Shown: positions 1-9,190, numbered from the stretch's first letter. The stretch is 64,000 nucleotides of DNA from Pseudomaricurvus hydrocarbonicus (GCF_011602365.1 NZ_JAAONZ010000016.1:1-64000); one strand, 5' to 3'. The notes: generated by a model from the sequence alone, not told the origin. Numbers and translations are program-made.

Positions 1-519
1 AGAGCCCCTTCGTCCGAACCAAGTTTGGTCAATGGATTTCATGCATGACCAGCTATCCGATGGCCGCAGTTATCGCTTGTTCAATGTCATTGATGATTAC
101 CGGCGCGAAGGGATTGCCATCGAAGCAGGCTTTTCGTTGCCATCAATCAGAGTGATCCGAGTACTAAATCAGCTACTTGAGTGGAGGGAAAAGCCAGCGG
201 TTATACGGTGCGACAACGGCCCAGAATTTATCAGCCATGAGTTTACAAAGTGGGCGGTTGCGCATGATATCCGGATTGAATATATCCAACCGGGTAAGCC
301 TCAACAGAATGCCTATATCGAGAGAACAAACCGGACCATCCGGTATAGTTGGGTAAGTAAACACCTGTTCGAAACGCTCGAACAAGTTCAGGAGTATGCA
401 ACTAAATGGCTTTGGTTTTACAATCACGAACGGCCACATAAGGCCAACAATGGGAAACCACCACTGATGGCTGCTTAATCTCTACTTTGAACGTCAGTTA
501 AAAATGGGAGGATTACCGG
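1..519 (+). mobile_element. 3' part of an IS3-family insertion sequence
   Basis: The window opens inside an IS3-family element. Only the end of the DDE transposase and the short tail after its stop are visible. The presumed right terminal repeat is the stretch ending in TAAAAATGGGAGGATTACC (about 500-519), recalled as typical of IS3-type ends; the boundary is inferred because the left end lies outside the window. Immediately after it, an SDR coding frame begins in mid-protein, so the element seems to have inserted into, or deleted part of, that gene. Confidence 0.7.
2..478 (+). CDS. IS3-family transposase OrfB, C-terminal part (partial)
   Basis: The frame is open from base 2 and enters with PNQVWSMDF, the usual beginning of the IS3 OrfB integrase core (rve, RNase H fold). 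The visible DDE residues are the first Asp in SMDFMHD, the second Asp in IRCDNGPEF, and the Glu in QQNAYIERTNRT, followed by the FYNHERPH motif close to the C-terminus. The protein ends normally at MAA, so the catalytic domain is complete from the first Asp on. The N-terminal OrfA and helix-turn-helix part lie upstream of the window, so intactness of the whole element cannot be judged. The Met at base 32 is internal, not the true start. Confidence 0.88.
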   Translation, partial: EPLRPNQVWSMDFMHDQLSDGRSYRLFNVIDDYRREGIAIEAGFSLPSIRVIRVLNQLLEWREKPAVIRCDNGPEFISHEFTKWAVAHDIRIEYIQPGKPQQNAYIERTNRTIRYSWVSKHLFETLEQVQEYATKWLWFYNHERPHKANNGKPPLMAA

Positions 520-866
520 GGCGAATTGTTAACCTCTCCTCAACTTCAATTGTCACAAACGCTATTGGCGTTAGCCACTACATGGCATTAAAAATGGGAA
601 TCATTGGTTTTACCCGAGGTCTTGCTAATGATGTGGGTAAGGATTTGATTACCGTAAATGCAGTCGCACCTGCGCTAACTGAGACGCCAGGAACTAGCCA
701 TCTTTCTCCAGAAGTACGTGAGTGTATCGTCAATCAGCAGTCATTCAAACGAATGGCAATACCTAAGGATATAGTGGGACCAATTTTGTTTCTGACAGGC
801 GAGGATGCACAGTTTATTACTGGTCAAGTGCTCGCTGTCGATGGGGGGATGATGAAAGTCAGCTGA
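504..866 (+). pseudogene. SDR oxidoreductase, 5'-truncated by an IS
   Basis: C-terminal half of a classical short-chain dehydrogenase. The catalytic Ser (NLSSTS), the YxxxK pair (HYMALK), the NAVAP loop and the C-terminal ITGQVLAVDGG are visible. The N-terminal Rossmann half with the TGxxxGxG nucleotide-binding motif is absent; SDRs are about 250 residues and here no more than about 115 SDR-derived residues remain. The ATG at 504 lies in the presumed terminal repeat of the upstream IS3-type element, so it is probably a chance start. Without a cofactor site the product cannot be a working dehydrogenase. The original substrate cannot be deduced. Confidence 0.8.
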
Positions 867-878
867 ATATTACTGACT

Positions 879-896
879 ACAATTGATTTCAATTGT
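879..896. repeat. 8-bp inverted repeat, ACAATTGA-TT-TCAATTGT
   Basis: A perfect dyad between the SDR remnant and the GH3 gene. It lacks a GC-rich stem or T-run, so it is more like an operator half-site pair than a terminator. It lies about 65 bases before the GH3 start. No regulator gene is adjacent. Confidence 0.35.
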
Positions 897-960
897 AATT
901 TAGGCAGCGTTCAAAACCGGGGTACAACAATATTAAAGAAAACCCGAAAGAGAGAGTTCA

Positions 961-2958
961 ATGATTCAATCTGTATGGATCGCAGGCATAGGCTTGACGC
1001 TGACAGCTTTTGCACTTACCGCCTGCCAGCAAACATTTCAGCCTACACGCACTTCAGATACCACTGTGTTGACCCAGCCCGAACTGAAACATCATTCAGC
1101 ACCGATTCTGAGTGTTGCAAACCTGCAGTTTCGCGATCTGGATCGTAATGGAAGACTCACGCCCTATGAAGACTGGCGCCTGCCGGCGGAAAATCGGACG
1201 TCAGACCTTGTTGGGCGAATGACTCTGCGTGAAAAAGCAGGGACTATGATGCACGGTAGTCTACGGGCGGGTGGAGCGATTGGTTTGTCAGCTGAGGGGT
1301 ACGATCTAACTCAAGTTCGCAAACAAATTGACAAGCAAGCCATCAGTAGCTTTATCACGCGTCTATCGGCACCCCCCCAAAAAATGGCCGAGCAAAATAA
1401 CAAGATACAAGCCATTGCCGAGGAATCTCGACTGGGTATTCCATTGACGATCAGTACTGATCCACGGAATCACTTTCAATATGTCATGGGGGCAAGTGTA
1501 AGTGCAAATGGTTATTCACAGTGGCCTGAGCCGCTGGGTTTTGCTGCCTTGCGTAATCCCGAGCGAGTGAGGCGTTTTGCTGAAGTGGCTAGGCAGGAGT
1601 ATCGCATGACCGGTATCCATCAGGCGCTTTCTCCGCAAGCGGACCTTGCGACTGAACCTCGTTGGGCTCGTGGCACGGGTACGTTTGGAGCCAATCCTGA
1701 TCTTGTAGCGGTAATGGTTAATGCTTATGTTGCGGGCTTTCAAGGTAGTGACCAGGGGCTCACCAGCTACGGTGTGATGACGGTTGTTAAGCATTGGGTC
1801 GCCTATGGTGCTACCCCCCATGGCTGGGACGGACACAATTATTATGGTCGCTTTACCCAGGCCGACAATGAGTCTTTCGCACTCCACGTCAAACCGTTCA
1901 TAGGCGCCTTTTCCGCGCACGTGTCGGCGGTTATGCCGACTTATTCGATTGTCAAAGGCGTCACCGTTGATGACAAACCACTGGAGCCGGTTGGGGCCGG
2001 CTTCAGCAAACAACTGCTCACTGGCCTGCTAAGGGGAGTTTACGGATTTGGTGGTATCGTATTGTCGGACTGGGCCATTCTGGACGATTGCCCGAAGAAC
2101 ACCTGTGAAGCTCCAGCGCAGCCGGGACTTATGGTTATCGGCTTACCTTGGGGGGTTGAGGATCTGTCACGCCAACAGAGAATGGTGAAAGGCCTTGAGG
2201 CGGGAATTGACCAATTCGGTGGCGCTGAGGAGACAGATCTGCTGGTCGATGCGGTTAATAAGGGATTGATCGATGAATCCAGGCTTGACCAGTCAGTCCA
2301 GCGTATCCTGCTGCCCAAATTTAAGATGGGGTTGTTTGAAAATCCTTATGTGGATGTGCATCAAGCGGCAGTGTCTGTTGTGTCTCCTGGAATTCTCGCC
2401 GAAGGCGTAAGAGCACAGGCGGAGTCCCAAGTATTGCTCAAAGCTTCTGGCGGATTGCAACCACTTGAAGCGGGTCAGTCGGTATATCTGGTTGGCGTTG
2501 ATCCTGACCAAGCTATCGCTCATGGACTACTTGTAGTCGATGATCCGGAAAAGGCTGATGCTGCAATTGTGCGCATGTCGGCTCCGTTTGAACTTCTCCA
2601 TCCGTTCCATTTTTTTGGTAGTCGCCAACATGAGGGGAGGCTTGATTATCGCGATGGTGACGCAGATTACGAGAAACTCAAATTGCTGCGAGGCAAGACC
2701 CGGGTTATTGCGTCCATTTTTCTTGATCGACCCGCGGTCCTCACCAATATCATCGATCTGACAGACGTGTTGCTAGGCAATTTCGGGATATCAGACGATG
2801 CATTGCTGGATGTTGTGACGGGGCGCGCGGCACCTCAAGGACGAATGCCTTTCGAACTACCTTCGTCTATGGCGGCAATATTGAATCAGGATCCGGCAAA
2901 ACCTGACGATAGTATGTCGCCGCTCTTTCCTTACGGGGCCGGTATCGTCACCGACTAG
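961..2958 (+). CDS. glycoside hydrolase family 3 beta-glycosidase, lipoprotein
   Basis: Retaining exo-acting beta-glycosidase of family GH3, predicted to release terminal beta-linked sugars at the cell envelope. The 665-residue product begins with a lipoprotein-type signal (LTAC-Q, Cys about residue 22). A mature N-terminal motif FRDLDRNGRLTPYEDW follows, a form common in secreted GH3 enzymes and also present in the second GH3 at 32.6-35 kb. The nucleophile Asp is in GGIVLSDW; an N-terminal TIM barrel is followed by an alpha/beta sandwich. The start is supported by a purine-rich GAAAGAGAG about 7 bases upstream. No sugar-uptake gene is adjacent, so it is isolated from the main polysaccharide locus. 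Exact sugar specificity cannot be read from the sequence. Confidence 0.88.
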   Translation: MIQSVWIAGIGLTLTAFALTACQQTFQPTRTSDTTVLTQPELKHHSAPILSVANLQFRDLDRNGRLTPYEDWRLPAENRTSDLVGRMTLREKAGTMMHGSLRAGGAIGLSAEGYDLTQVRKQIDKQAISSFITRLSAPPQKMAEQNNKIQAIAEESRLGIPLTISTDPRNHFQYVMGASVSANGYSQWPEPLGFAALRNPERVRRFAEVARQEYRMTGIHQALSPQADLATEPRWARGTGTFGANPDLVAVMVNAYVAGFQGSDQGLTSYGVMTVVKHWVAYGATPHGWDGHNYYGRFTQADNESFALHVKPFIGAFSAHVSAVMPTYSIVKGVTVDDKPLEPVGAGFSKQLLTGLLRGVYGFGGIVLSDWAILDDCPKNTCEAPAQPGLMVIGLPWGVEDLSRQQRMVKGLEAGIDQFGGAEETDLLVDAVNKGLIDESRLDQSVQRILLPKFKMGLFENPYVDVHQAAVSVVSPGILAEGVRAQAESQVLLKASGGLQPLEAGQSVYLVGVDPDQAIAHGLLVVDDPEKADAAIVRMSAPFELLHPFHFFGSRQHEGRLDYRDGDADYEKLKLLRGKTRVIASIFLDRPAVLTNIIDLTDVLLGNFGISDDALLDVVTGRAAPQGRMPFELPSSMAAILNQDPAKPDDSMSPLFPYGAGIVTD

Positions 2959-3258
2959 ATTCGAGTGTAAAACGCTTAAATTCAGGTGGGTATGAGAAGC
3001 GAGAAAGAATCTACAAAGTTTAGAATCAATAAACCTGAGTGCTAACAGCTCGAGAGGCGATAAGGTTAATAACTCGATTAACTCTCAAAATATTAATAAA
3101 GTATCAAGTTCCATTGACGGCCGTTCAAGATTTCGGTCGTCAATGTATTTGTCTAATTTATAGTCAACACTCACTTCATGTAACTCATGGTTAGCTTTGT
3201 ACTGAAATATTAACTTGATATGTTACAGTATCAGTTGCTTACAGGCTCAGGGGGAAAT
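2959..3258. other. AT-rich intergenic stretch
   Basis: No gene is apparent. The base composition becomes clearly more AT-rich than the GH3 gene, and this continues through the methyltransferase. The only structure noted is an imperfect 12-bp hairpin at 3112-3145. Confidence 0.5.
3112..3145. terminator. Imperfect 12-bp hairpin (possible terminator)
   Basis: Arms CATTGACGGCCG and CGGTCGTCAATG pair with one mismatch around a 10-base loop, followed by TATTTGTCTAATTT. It lies about 150 bases after the GH3 stop and could end that transcript. The T-run is weak, so this is tentative. Confidence 0.3.
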
Positions 3259-3354
3259 ATGATAAAACCTCATATACAGATTAATGATCTGCCTTATCAT
3301 AGAAATGTACCCTACAGATATATAACTATTGAGAAACATGAAAGTCTTAGATAA
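3259..3354 (+). CDS. Possible 31-residue leader peptide overlapping the methyltransferase start
   Basis: Short frame starting ATG ATA AAA CCT with a good purine-rich ribosome site (AGGGGGAAAT) directly upstream, better than the site before the methyltransferase itself. It ends at TAA 3352-3354 and overlaps the likely methyltransferase start (3338) by 17 bases in another frame, the arrangement expected for translational coupling. The peptide is basic and Tyr/His-rich (PYHRNVPYRYITIEK). It could be a coupling ORF, a small peptide substrate, or the original N-terminus of the methyltransferase lost by frameshift. No homology is recognised. Confidence 0.3.
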   Translation: MIKPHIQINDLPYHRNVPYRYITIEKHESLR

Positions 3355-4093
3355 CCCTAATACCATTACGGAAAATCTTATTGCTAATTCCGCTATATCT
3401 CATGGAATGAGGGTGCTTGATTTTGGGTGCGGTAACGGTGAGACATCCAAATTACTAGCCAAAGCTGTTGGAGAAAGTGGCGAAGTAGTTGGAGTAGATA
3501 TCAATGAGAATGCAGTTATTCAAGCCCGTGAAAAGCTAACTCTTGAAGGCTATAAAAACTGTAGATTTATACATACAGATATATCTGATCGATTGGAAAA
3601 ATTAGATTACTTTGATGCAGTTTTTGGACGAAGAGTGTTGATGTATGTGCCTGATCAAAACAAGGTATTAAGTACGCTATCTTCTTTGCTTAAAGCTGGT
3701 GGGGTTATCTGCCTCCAAGAAAGCGACTCTACAATTGTGCCCGCTTCAACTGATTTATTACCTTTGCACGATAAAGTGAATGGTTGGGTTTGGGAAACTG
3801 TAAAAGCCGAGGGTGGTAACGTAAATACGGGCTTTATGTTACCTTCAATTCTTTCTAATTGTGGATTCAAGGTTGAAAGCATAAAGGCTGAGGCAATTAT
3901 TCAAGGCCAAAACCTTCACTATCCTATGAGCACCGTTGTTCGTGCGATCCTTCCTCGCATTGTTGAAAAAGGCATTGCCACTGAAAGCGAAATTGATATC
4001 GAAAATCTTGACGATCGCCTGAAAAATGAGAGAGATAAAAATCAGGTATTCATTAGTGATCTTGTGTTTTCAGTAATTGCTATTAAGGTATAA
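3338..4093 (+). CDS. Class I SAM-dependent methyltransferase
   Basis: About 251 residues. The SAM-binding motif I is VLDFGCGNGETS near residue 30, and the acidic motif II is VVGVDINENAV. A DAVFGRRVLMYVPD segment (post-I/motif III region) and a C-terminal half typical of UbiE/Coq5-like small-molecule methyltransferases follow. The ATG at 3338 (MKVLDN) is preferred over a TTG nine bases earlier; both lack a strong ribosome site, so coupling to the short upstream frame is plausible. Codon use and composition are more AT-rich than both neighbours, suggesting separate acquisition. The methyl acceptor is unknown. Confidence 0.75.
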   Translation: MKVLDNPNTITENLIANSAISHGMRVLDFGCGNGETSKLLAKAVGESGEVVGVDINENAVIQAREKLTLEGYKNCRFIHTDISDRLEKLDYFDAVFGRRVLMYVPDQNKVLSTLSSLLKAGGVICLQESDSTIVPASTDLLPLHDKVNGWVWETVKAEGGNVNTGFMLPSILSNCGFKVESIKAEAIIQGQNLHYPMSTVVRAILPRIVEKGIATESEIDIENLDDRLKNERDKNQVFISDLVFSVIAIKV

Positions 4094-4147
4094 AGCTAGC
4101 AATGTGTCGAAGCAGGCCGCTTTGCGTTTGGATAAGAGGTTGACAGC

Positions 4148-4288
4148 TTACAGTGTTAATCCTTCTTCTCCATGGGCCTGAAATCGACGCCATCACTTCC
4201 TTAAAGTCGGCCTGGATATACCGCACCGGCTGCAAACCAAGCCTGTATCACCAGCCTCTTCATCGAGCAAACCCACTGTAATCGCTGT
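4148..4288 (-). pseudogene. Remnant of an IS481-type transposase helix-turn-helix
   Basis: On the minus strand one frame reads VCSRCGISRPTLRK, then an in-frame TGA, then WRRFQAHGEEGL and a stop soon after. This matches the pattern of the N-terminal HTH of IS481-like transposases (ISRPTxxKWxxRYxxxGExGL), with a nonsense codon inside the conserved block and no DDE domain following. It is read as a decayed insertion-sequence scrap. The family match is from memory of the motif. Confidence 0.5.
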
Positions 4289-4362
4289 TAAATTTCTCTG
4301 TTTATGACACCTTATGGTAGTGGAAGGATGTCTATGAGTCACACATCATATTTTATTCCCAT

Positions 4363-5787
4363 TTAACCATTAAATCCCATCACGGCTTTAATTTCTAAAA
4401 ACTCGGTAAATCCATGATGTCCCCACTCACGACCATTCCCCGATTGTTTGAAACCTCCGAAAGGGGCCTTAACATCGACGCCGGCACCATTTAAATGGAC
4501 CATGCCGGTACGCAATCGCAGAGCAGTGGCTTTGGCTAAGTCTGTATTTGAAGAAGACACATAGCCAGACAAACCGTAAGGGCTGTCATTCGCAATATCA
4601 ATAGCTTCGTCCAGGCTGTCGTAAGGGATAATTGAAAGTACTGGTCCGAAAATTTCTTCTTGCGCAATGGCCATTTTACCACTGACGTTCGAGAACACTG
4701 TGGGTTTAACAAAATAACCCTTTGCGAACTGATCTGGCCGACTCACACCTCCTGCAATTAAGCTCGCGCCTTCGGCTAGCCCCTGTTGAATATACTTCTG
4801 TACTTTGTACCACTGCACTTCGGAAACCACAGGCCCCAGTACAGTATTTTCTCTTGATGGATCGCCAATCAAAATGGAGTTGGCTTTTTGTTGAGCCAGT
4901 TTTTCTACTTCACCCAACAATTTCCTTGGTACCAGCATACGTGTCGGTGCATTGCAGGTTTGACCGGAATTCATCATTACAGCTTGAACATCTCTAGGGA
5001 TGACTGTTTTAAGGTCGGCATCTTCAAGAATAATATTGGCAGATTTCCCTCCCAGTTCCTGAGTGACACGCTTGACTGTCGGTGCTGAGCATTTTGCCAC
5101 TTCGATACCGGCATGAGTCGAACCGGTAAAAGACACCATGTCCACATCGGGGTGGCTGCTCATTATTGCACCGACAGTAGGTCCATCACCATTGATCAGG
5201 TTGAATACACCTGCGGGAACACCAGCCTCATGGAGTATCTCGGTCAGTAACAGCGCATTTAATGGGGCAACTTCACTGGGTTTTAGCACCAGGCTGCAAC
5301 CGGTGGCCAATGCGGGTGCAACCTTGCAGCCAATTTGGTTAATTGGCCAGTTCCAGGGGGTAATCATGGCACAGACACCAATAGGTTCTTTGACGACCTG
5401 AGTGGTTCCAAGGGTTTCTTCAAACGCGTAATCGCGCAACACGTCCAAAGCAGTGATGAAATGGCCAAGACCACCAGGGGCATGTGCACGTTTGGCTAGC
5501 GTAATGGGGGCGCCCATTTCTTGAGAGATAATATCAGCAACATCATCCAAACGACGCTTGTAGTGTTCGATGATGCTTTCCAGCAGTTCGATACGTTCCT
5601 GACGACTGGTCAATGCAAAAGAGGAAAAAGCGCTTTTGGCCGCTGCGATGGCAAGATTGGCATCTTCGGCATTGCCCAAAGCAATGGTCTCAATAACATT
5701 TTCTGTTGCTGGATTGATGACTTTCAGAGTGTCTGTGCCCTTGGGATTTACCCATTGACCATTAATGTAAAATTGTTGAGCATTCAT
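4363..5787 (-). CDS. NAD(P)-dependent aldehyde dehydrogenase
   Basis: Oxidises an aldehyde to the acid. The 474-residue length is typical of the ALDH superfamily. The visible motifs are ITPWNWP (cofactor pocket), FTGS, catalytic general base Glu in QELGGKSA, catalytic Cys in NSGQTCNAPTRM, and the C-terminal PFGGFKQSGNGREWG. The start ATG has AAAGGA nine bases upstream. It lies 39 bases downstream of a co-directional SDR, so an alcohol-to-aldehyde-to-acid sequence in one operon is likely. Both are transcribed away from the TonB receptor at 6875. The QTCNAPTRM form resembles the betaine-, vanillin- and coniferyl-aldehyde-type enzymes, but the substrate is not determined. Confidence 0.92.
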   Translation of the reverse strand: MNAQQFYINGQWVNPKGTDTLKVINPATENVIETIALGNAEDANLAIAAAKSAFSSFALTSRQERIELLESIIEHYKRRLDDVADIISQEMGAPITLAKRAHAPGGLGHFITALDVLRDYAFEETLGTTQVVKEPIGVCAMITPWNWPINQIGCKVAPALATGCSLVLKPSEVAPLNALLLTEILHEAGVPAGVFNLINGDGPTVGAIMSSHPDVDMVSFTGSTHAGIEVAKCSAPTVKRVTQELGGKSANIILEDADLKTVIPRDVQAVMMNSGQTCNAPTRMLVPRKLLGEVEKLAQQKANSILIGDPSRENTVLGPVVSEVQWYKVQKYIQQGLAEGASLIAGGVSRPDQFAKGYFVKPTVFSNVSGKMAIAQEEIFGPVLSIIPYDSLDEAIDIANDSPYGLSGYVSSSNTDLAKATALRLRTGMVHLNGAGVDVKAPFGGFKQSGNGREWGHHGFTEFLEIKAVMGFNG

Positions 5788-5826
5788 AGATTTTCCTTTG
5801 AACTCACTGTTTCGTGTGTAGATAGC

Positions 5827-6594
5827 TTAGTCGACTAACCTTGCCAGTACTTCGTTGCGGTAGCCGGTGAGTCGACCACCATCCACGACGATGGTCTGTC
5901 CGGTGATATAGCGGCTCTGTTCGCTGGCAAGAAAATGATAAACCCCAACAAGATCGTCCACTTCGGCGATACGCCCAAGAGTAGAGAGCTGTTTTGCCAG
6001 AGTATTGAGGATATGACCTGGTGGAAGCATCGGAGTTTTCACCGGACCTGGAGCCACCGAGTTACAGCGAATACCGCGCATGCCCAACTCAACGGCTGCG
6101 GTTTTTGTCATGCTGATGGTAGCAGCTTTAGTGGCACTGTAATCGAAGAATCCTTCATTCTGTTGTAAACCCGCAACTGAGGCCGTGGTGATTATTGAGC
6201 CGCCGTCATTCATGTGTCCGGGGCCATATTTTAGAATGTAATAGGTACCATAAAAGTTCAGGGCAACCAGTTTATCCAGTACCGCTTCTTCGGACTCGGT
6301 AATGTGTGTACCACGACCAGGTTTGCCGGCGTTATGGATGATGACATCCAGTTTTCCGTGAATGTCTTCGGCGGTTTGAAACGCGTTCAGAATTTCTTCA
6401 CGCTGGCTGATGTCCACTTCCAGATAAATAGCTCCGTTATCCAGGATGGATTGCGGCGGGGGCTGAATATCCACAATCACCAGCTTGGCGCCTTCTAGCA
6501 GAAAGCGTTCACTGGTTCCCAGGCCAATGCCGGATGAGCCGCCGGTAATCAGGACGGACTTGTCTTTAAGACTGAACGGATTGTAGCTATTCAT
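5827..6594 (-). CDS. SDR-family dehydrogenase
   Basis: Classical SDR of 255 residues. Cofactor motif TGGSSGIGLG is near residue 16, VDIQ gives the acidic residue after strand 2 (NAD preference expected), NAG is near residue 90, catalytic Ser is in TTASVAG, YSATK supplies Tyr and Lys, and YITGQTIVVDGG closes the fold. The longer open frame reaches 6765, but the Met at 6594 gives the normal SDR length. First gene of an operon with the aldehyde dehydrogenase, divergent from the TonB receptor across about 280 bases that must hold both promoters. Likely an alcohol/ketone step feeding the ALDH. Confidence 0.88.
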   Translation of the reverse strand: MNSYNPFSLKDKSVLITGGSSGIGLGTSERFLLEGAKLVIVDIQPPPQSILDNGAIYLEVDISQREEILNAFQTAEDIHGKLDVIIHNAGKPGRGTHITESEEAVLDKLVALNFYGTYYILKYGPGHMNDGGSIITTASVAGLQQNEGFFDYSATKAATISMTKTAAVELGMRGIRCNSVAPGPVKTPMLPPGHILNTLAKQLSTLGRIAEVDDLVGVYHFLASEQSRYITGQTIVVDGGRLTGYRNEVLARLVD

Positions 6595-6874
6595 GATATT
6601 TTCTCGCAATGGTCTTTTTTTATGCAAACCATTGTCCATAAGAACGCCACGATCCAGCCATGACACTTCCGGACCTGTCGACTCACCAATCCGGTCATAT
6701 CTTGGGCAGGTATTCCGAAGAGGATGTGCGTCCAAATCTGTGACTGACTTGACCGGAAACGACAATGTAAGTCATCACACGACTCATTAATCTGTGGTGC
6801 AAGCTGGCTGTGACTTCAAGCTACCGGACATGAAGTTAGTGCCTGATAACAAAAAATAACCGAGGAGAGTCCGT

Positions 6875-9166
6875 ATGAAAGTTTTTAACAAACAGGCATT
6901 GGCATTGGGAATTGCCATGGCAACCGTTGGGGGGCAGGCCATGGCACAGCAAGGCAACTCTGAGGAACGTATGTTTTTTCTGGAAGAGATTGTTGTTACT
7001 GCGCAAAAGCGGGAGCAGAGTCTGAATGATGTCCCGGTATCTGTTGCCGTGGTCACTGGAGATGATCTCAAAAATTCCGGCACTCAGGATTTTCAAGCCA
7101 TGGCAGACAGTGTTCCCAGTTTATCAATAACCAATGTGGCTAACATCACGGCTATTTCCATCCGCGGTATTGGGACGACTGATAACGGTGGTTTTGAGCA
7201 GTCTGTAGGCTTGTTTATTGATGGTGTTCAACAGCCAAAAGACCGTTTGTACCGCGCGACTTCTTTTCTGGATGTTGGCAGCATTCAGGTTTTGCGCGGC
7301 CCGCAGGGCACGTTATTTGGTAAAAATACCACCGCTGGCGCGATGATGCTAACGTCTAACCGACCTACACAGGACTTTGAAGGGAGTGTTACCACGGGCT
7401 ATACCTTCGATGAAGGTGGAATCGGCGGCAATAATGGGGGTTATAGTGTTGAAGGATTTCTCTCCGGTGGTTTGACTAATACACTGTCAGCCCGTCTGAC
7501 GTTTCGTCAAATTGAAGATGAGGGTTACTTTACTAACTTTACCCCGGACGGTGAAGAAAACGTTAATGACAAATCTCAACAGGCACTGCGTTTAAGTGTG
7601 TTGTGGCAACCCAATGATAATTTCGATGCATTGCTGAAACTTGAAAAAGGTCGTGTACGGGAAACCGGTGAGCCAAACCGTACCTTTAATCATGATACAG
7701 CGTATTCCACCAGCTTGGGGATTACTCCAGATATTGTGAATGCTGCAGCTATGTTTGCTGGACAAAATGTTGTGCCGCTAAAGGAAGGTTCTTACGCACA
7801 AAGCTGGAATACCGGTTTCGACGACACGAATAGTGAAGCGGCGACGCTAACCATGAACTGGTATGCTGGCGAGTACACGCTGATGTCCATTTCAGGCCAT
7901 ACGGCTTTTGATTACCAGCAAAATCGTGATTCTGACTGGATTTCTGCAGACCTGGCAAATCAAGATGACACTCAGGACTACGATGCTTTCAGTCAGGAGT
8001 TTCGTCTGGTATCTCCACAGGGACAGACCGTGGAATATGTTGCCGGATTGTATTATCAAACTACCAGTGATGAATCCAATGAGACACGCAATTTAAATGC
8101 CTCTATTTTGGGTTTACCTAATGCAATTGCCAGCCGTGACTACCAACAGGATGGAGAGACCTATGCCATTTACGGTAACGCAGATATTCACCTTGCAGAT
8201 AACTGGACGTTGACCCTTGGCGTTAATTATACCTACGAAAACAAAGACGCCACCAGAGACTTATCGGTGAGTGGTGATCCAGGTGCCAGTACTGTTCTGG
8301 CTCTTTTGACCGGTGATGTTGCCCACCACATGGAAGGTGACCGATCCGTAGACCAGTTTAACAGTTCGGTAAAACTCAGCTGGAATGTAACAGACGAGAC
8401 CATGCTTTATGTCAGTGCTGCGCAGGCTTTCAAGTCCGGTGGTTTTGATGAAACAGGTGGGCAGGGTGATGATCCTGGCGAGTATTTGGTTGATCCGGCG
8501 CAATTTGAGTTTGATGATGAAAAAGTACTGTCTATGGAAGTCGGTGGTAAAGGCACGTACCTGGATGGGCGTTTAAGCGCTAACTGGGCCGCATTCTATG
8601 TAGAGATGACTGATCGTCAATTTAGTCGTTATGTGCCGGGTACAGGTTTTATAGTGGGTAACTCTGGACAGGTGGATTACAGCGGTGTTGAGCTGGAAAC
8701 ACAATTTCTGATTACCGAAAACCTGAAGTGGGATTTACAGTTGTCTTACTTGAACGGTGAAATCGTGGAGCCGATTTCTTCACCTAATGCGGCAGGTCTT
8801 GAAAAGAAAGGCCCGACCAAAAACGCAAATTGGGGAGGTACGAATACATTGAGCTACGACTACTACGTGGGTGACTATCTGTTCAATGCGAAGATGGTTA
8901 ATATTTACGATGGCGCAACTGATTTTAACGGTGCCAATCTGGATCGTGAATCAACGGTTCGCACCAATCTGCGTTTTGGTTTTGGCAGCAGTGATGGAGC
9001 CTGGGATGTGGCGTTCCTGGTAAACAATGTGACGGACGAAGAAGTGGTTCTGGCTTATCAGCAAAGTAACTTCTTTGATGCCTCTGCTGCAGGTGTAGGG
9101 ACTGCCGCCGAAGCCTGGGTGCGTCCGCCACGCTCATATATGCTGCAGGGAACTTATAACTTTTAA
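6875..9166 (+). CDS. TonB-dependent outer-membrane receptor
   Basis: 763 residues. It has a signal peptide (to about residue 24, MAMAQ), a plug domain entered by EEIVVTAQKREQSLNDVPVS, then the typical IRGIG and VLRGPQGTLFGKNTTAG plug motifs, and a long beta-barrel ending in aromatic F (GTYNF). The ribosome site CCGAGGAGAG precedes the ATG. It imports a ligand across the outer membrane with TonB/ExbBD energy. Its position between an SDR/ALDH operon and an AraC-PQQ-ThDP set suggests uptake of the compound those enzymes oxidise. A strong terminator follows directly, so it is its own transcription unit. Confidence 0.95.
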   Translation: MKVFNKQALALGIAMATVGGQAMAQQGNSEERMFFLEEIVVTAQKREQSLNDVPVSVAVVTGDDLKNSGTQDFQAMADSVPSLSITNVANITAISIRGIGTTDNGGFEQSVGLFIDGVQQPKDRLYRATSFLDVGSIQVLRGPQGTLFGKNTTAGAMMLTSNRPTQDFEGSVTTGYTFDEGGIGGNNGGYSVEGFLSGGLTNTLSARLTFRQIEDEGYFTNFTPDGEENVNDKSQQALRLSVLWQPNDNFDALLKLEKGRVRETGEPNRTFNHDTAYSTSLGITPDIVNAAAMFAGQNVVPLKEGSYAQSWNTGFDDTNSEAATLTMNWYAGEYTLMSISGHTAFDYQQNRDSDWISADLANQDDTQDYDAFSQEFRLVSPQGQTVEYVAGLYYQTTSDESNETRNLNASILGLPNAIASRDYQQDGETYAIYGNADIHLADNWTLTLGVNYTYENKDATRDLSVSGDPGASTVLALLTGDVAHHMEGDRSVDQFNSSVKLSWNVTDETMLYVSAAQAFKSGGFDETGGQGDDPGEYLVDPAQFEFDDEKVLSMEVGGKGTYLDGRLSANWAAFYVEMTDRQFSRYVPGTGFIVGNSGQVDYSGVELETQFLITENLKWDLQLSYLNGEIVEPISSPNAAGLEKKGPTKNANWGGTNTLSYDYYVGDYLFNAKMVNIYDGATDFNGANLDRESTVRTNLRFGFGSSDGAWDVAFLVNNVTDEEVVLAYQQSNFFDASAAGVGTAAEAWVRPPRSYMLQGTYNF

Positions 9167-9190
9167 CAGAATTGTTGTAGCTATAGGTAA

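Noticed and set aside
1516-2013. 165-codon minus-strand frame inside the GH3 gene
   Set aside because: Lies fully within a well-supported GH3 coding sequence, with no motif or ribosome site.
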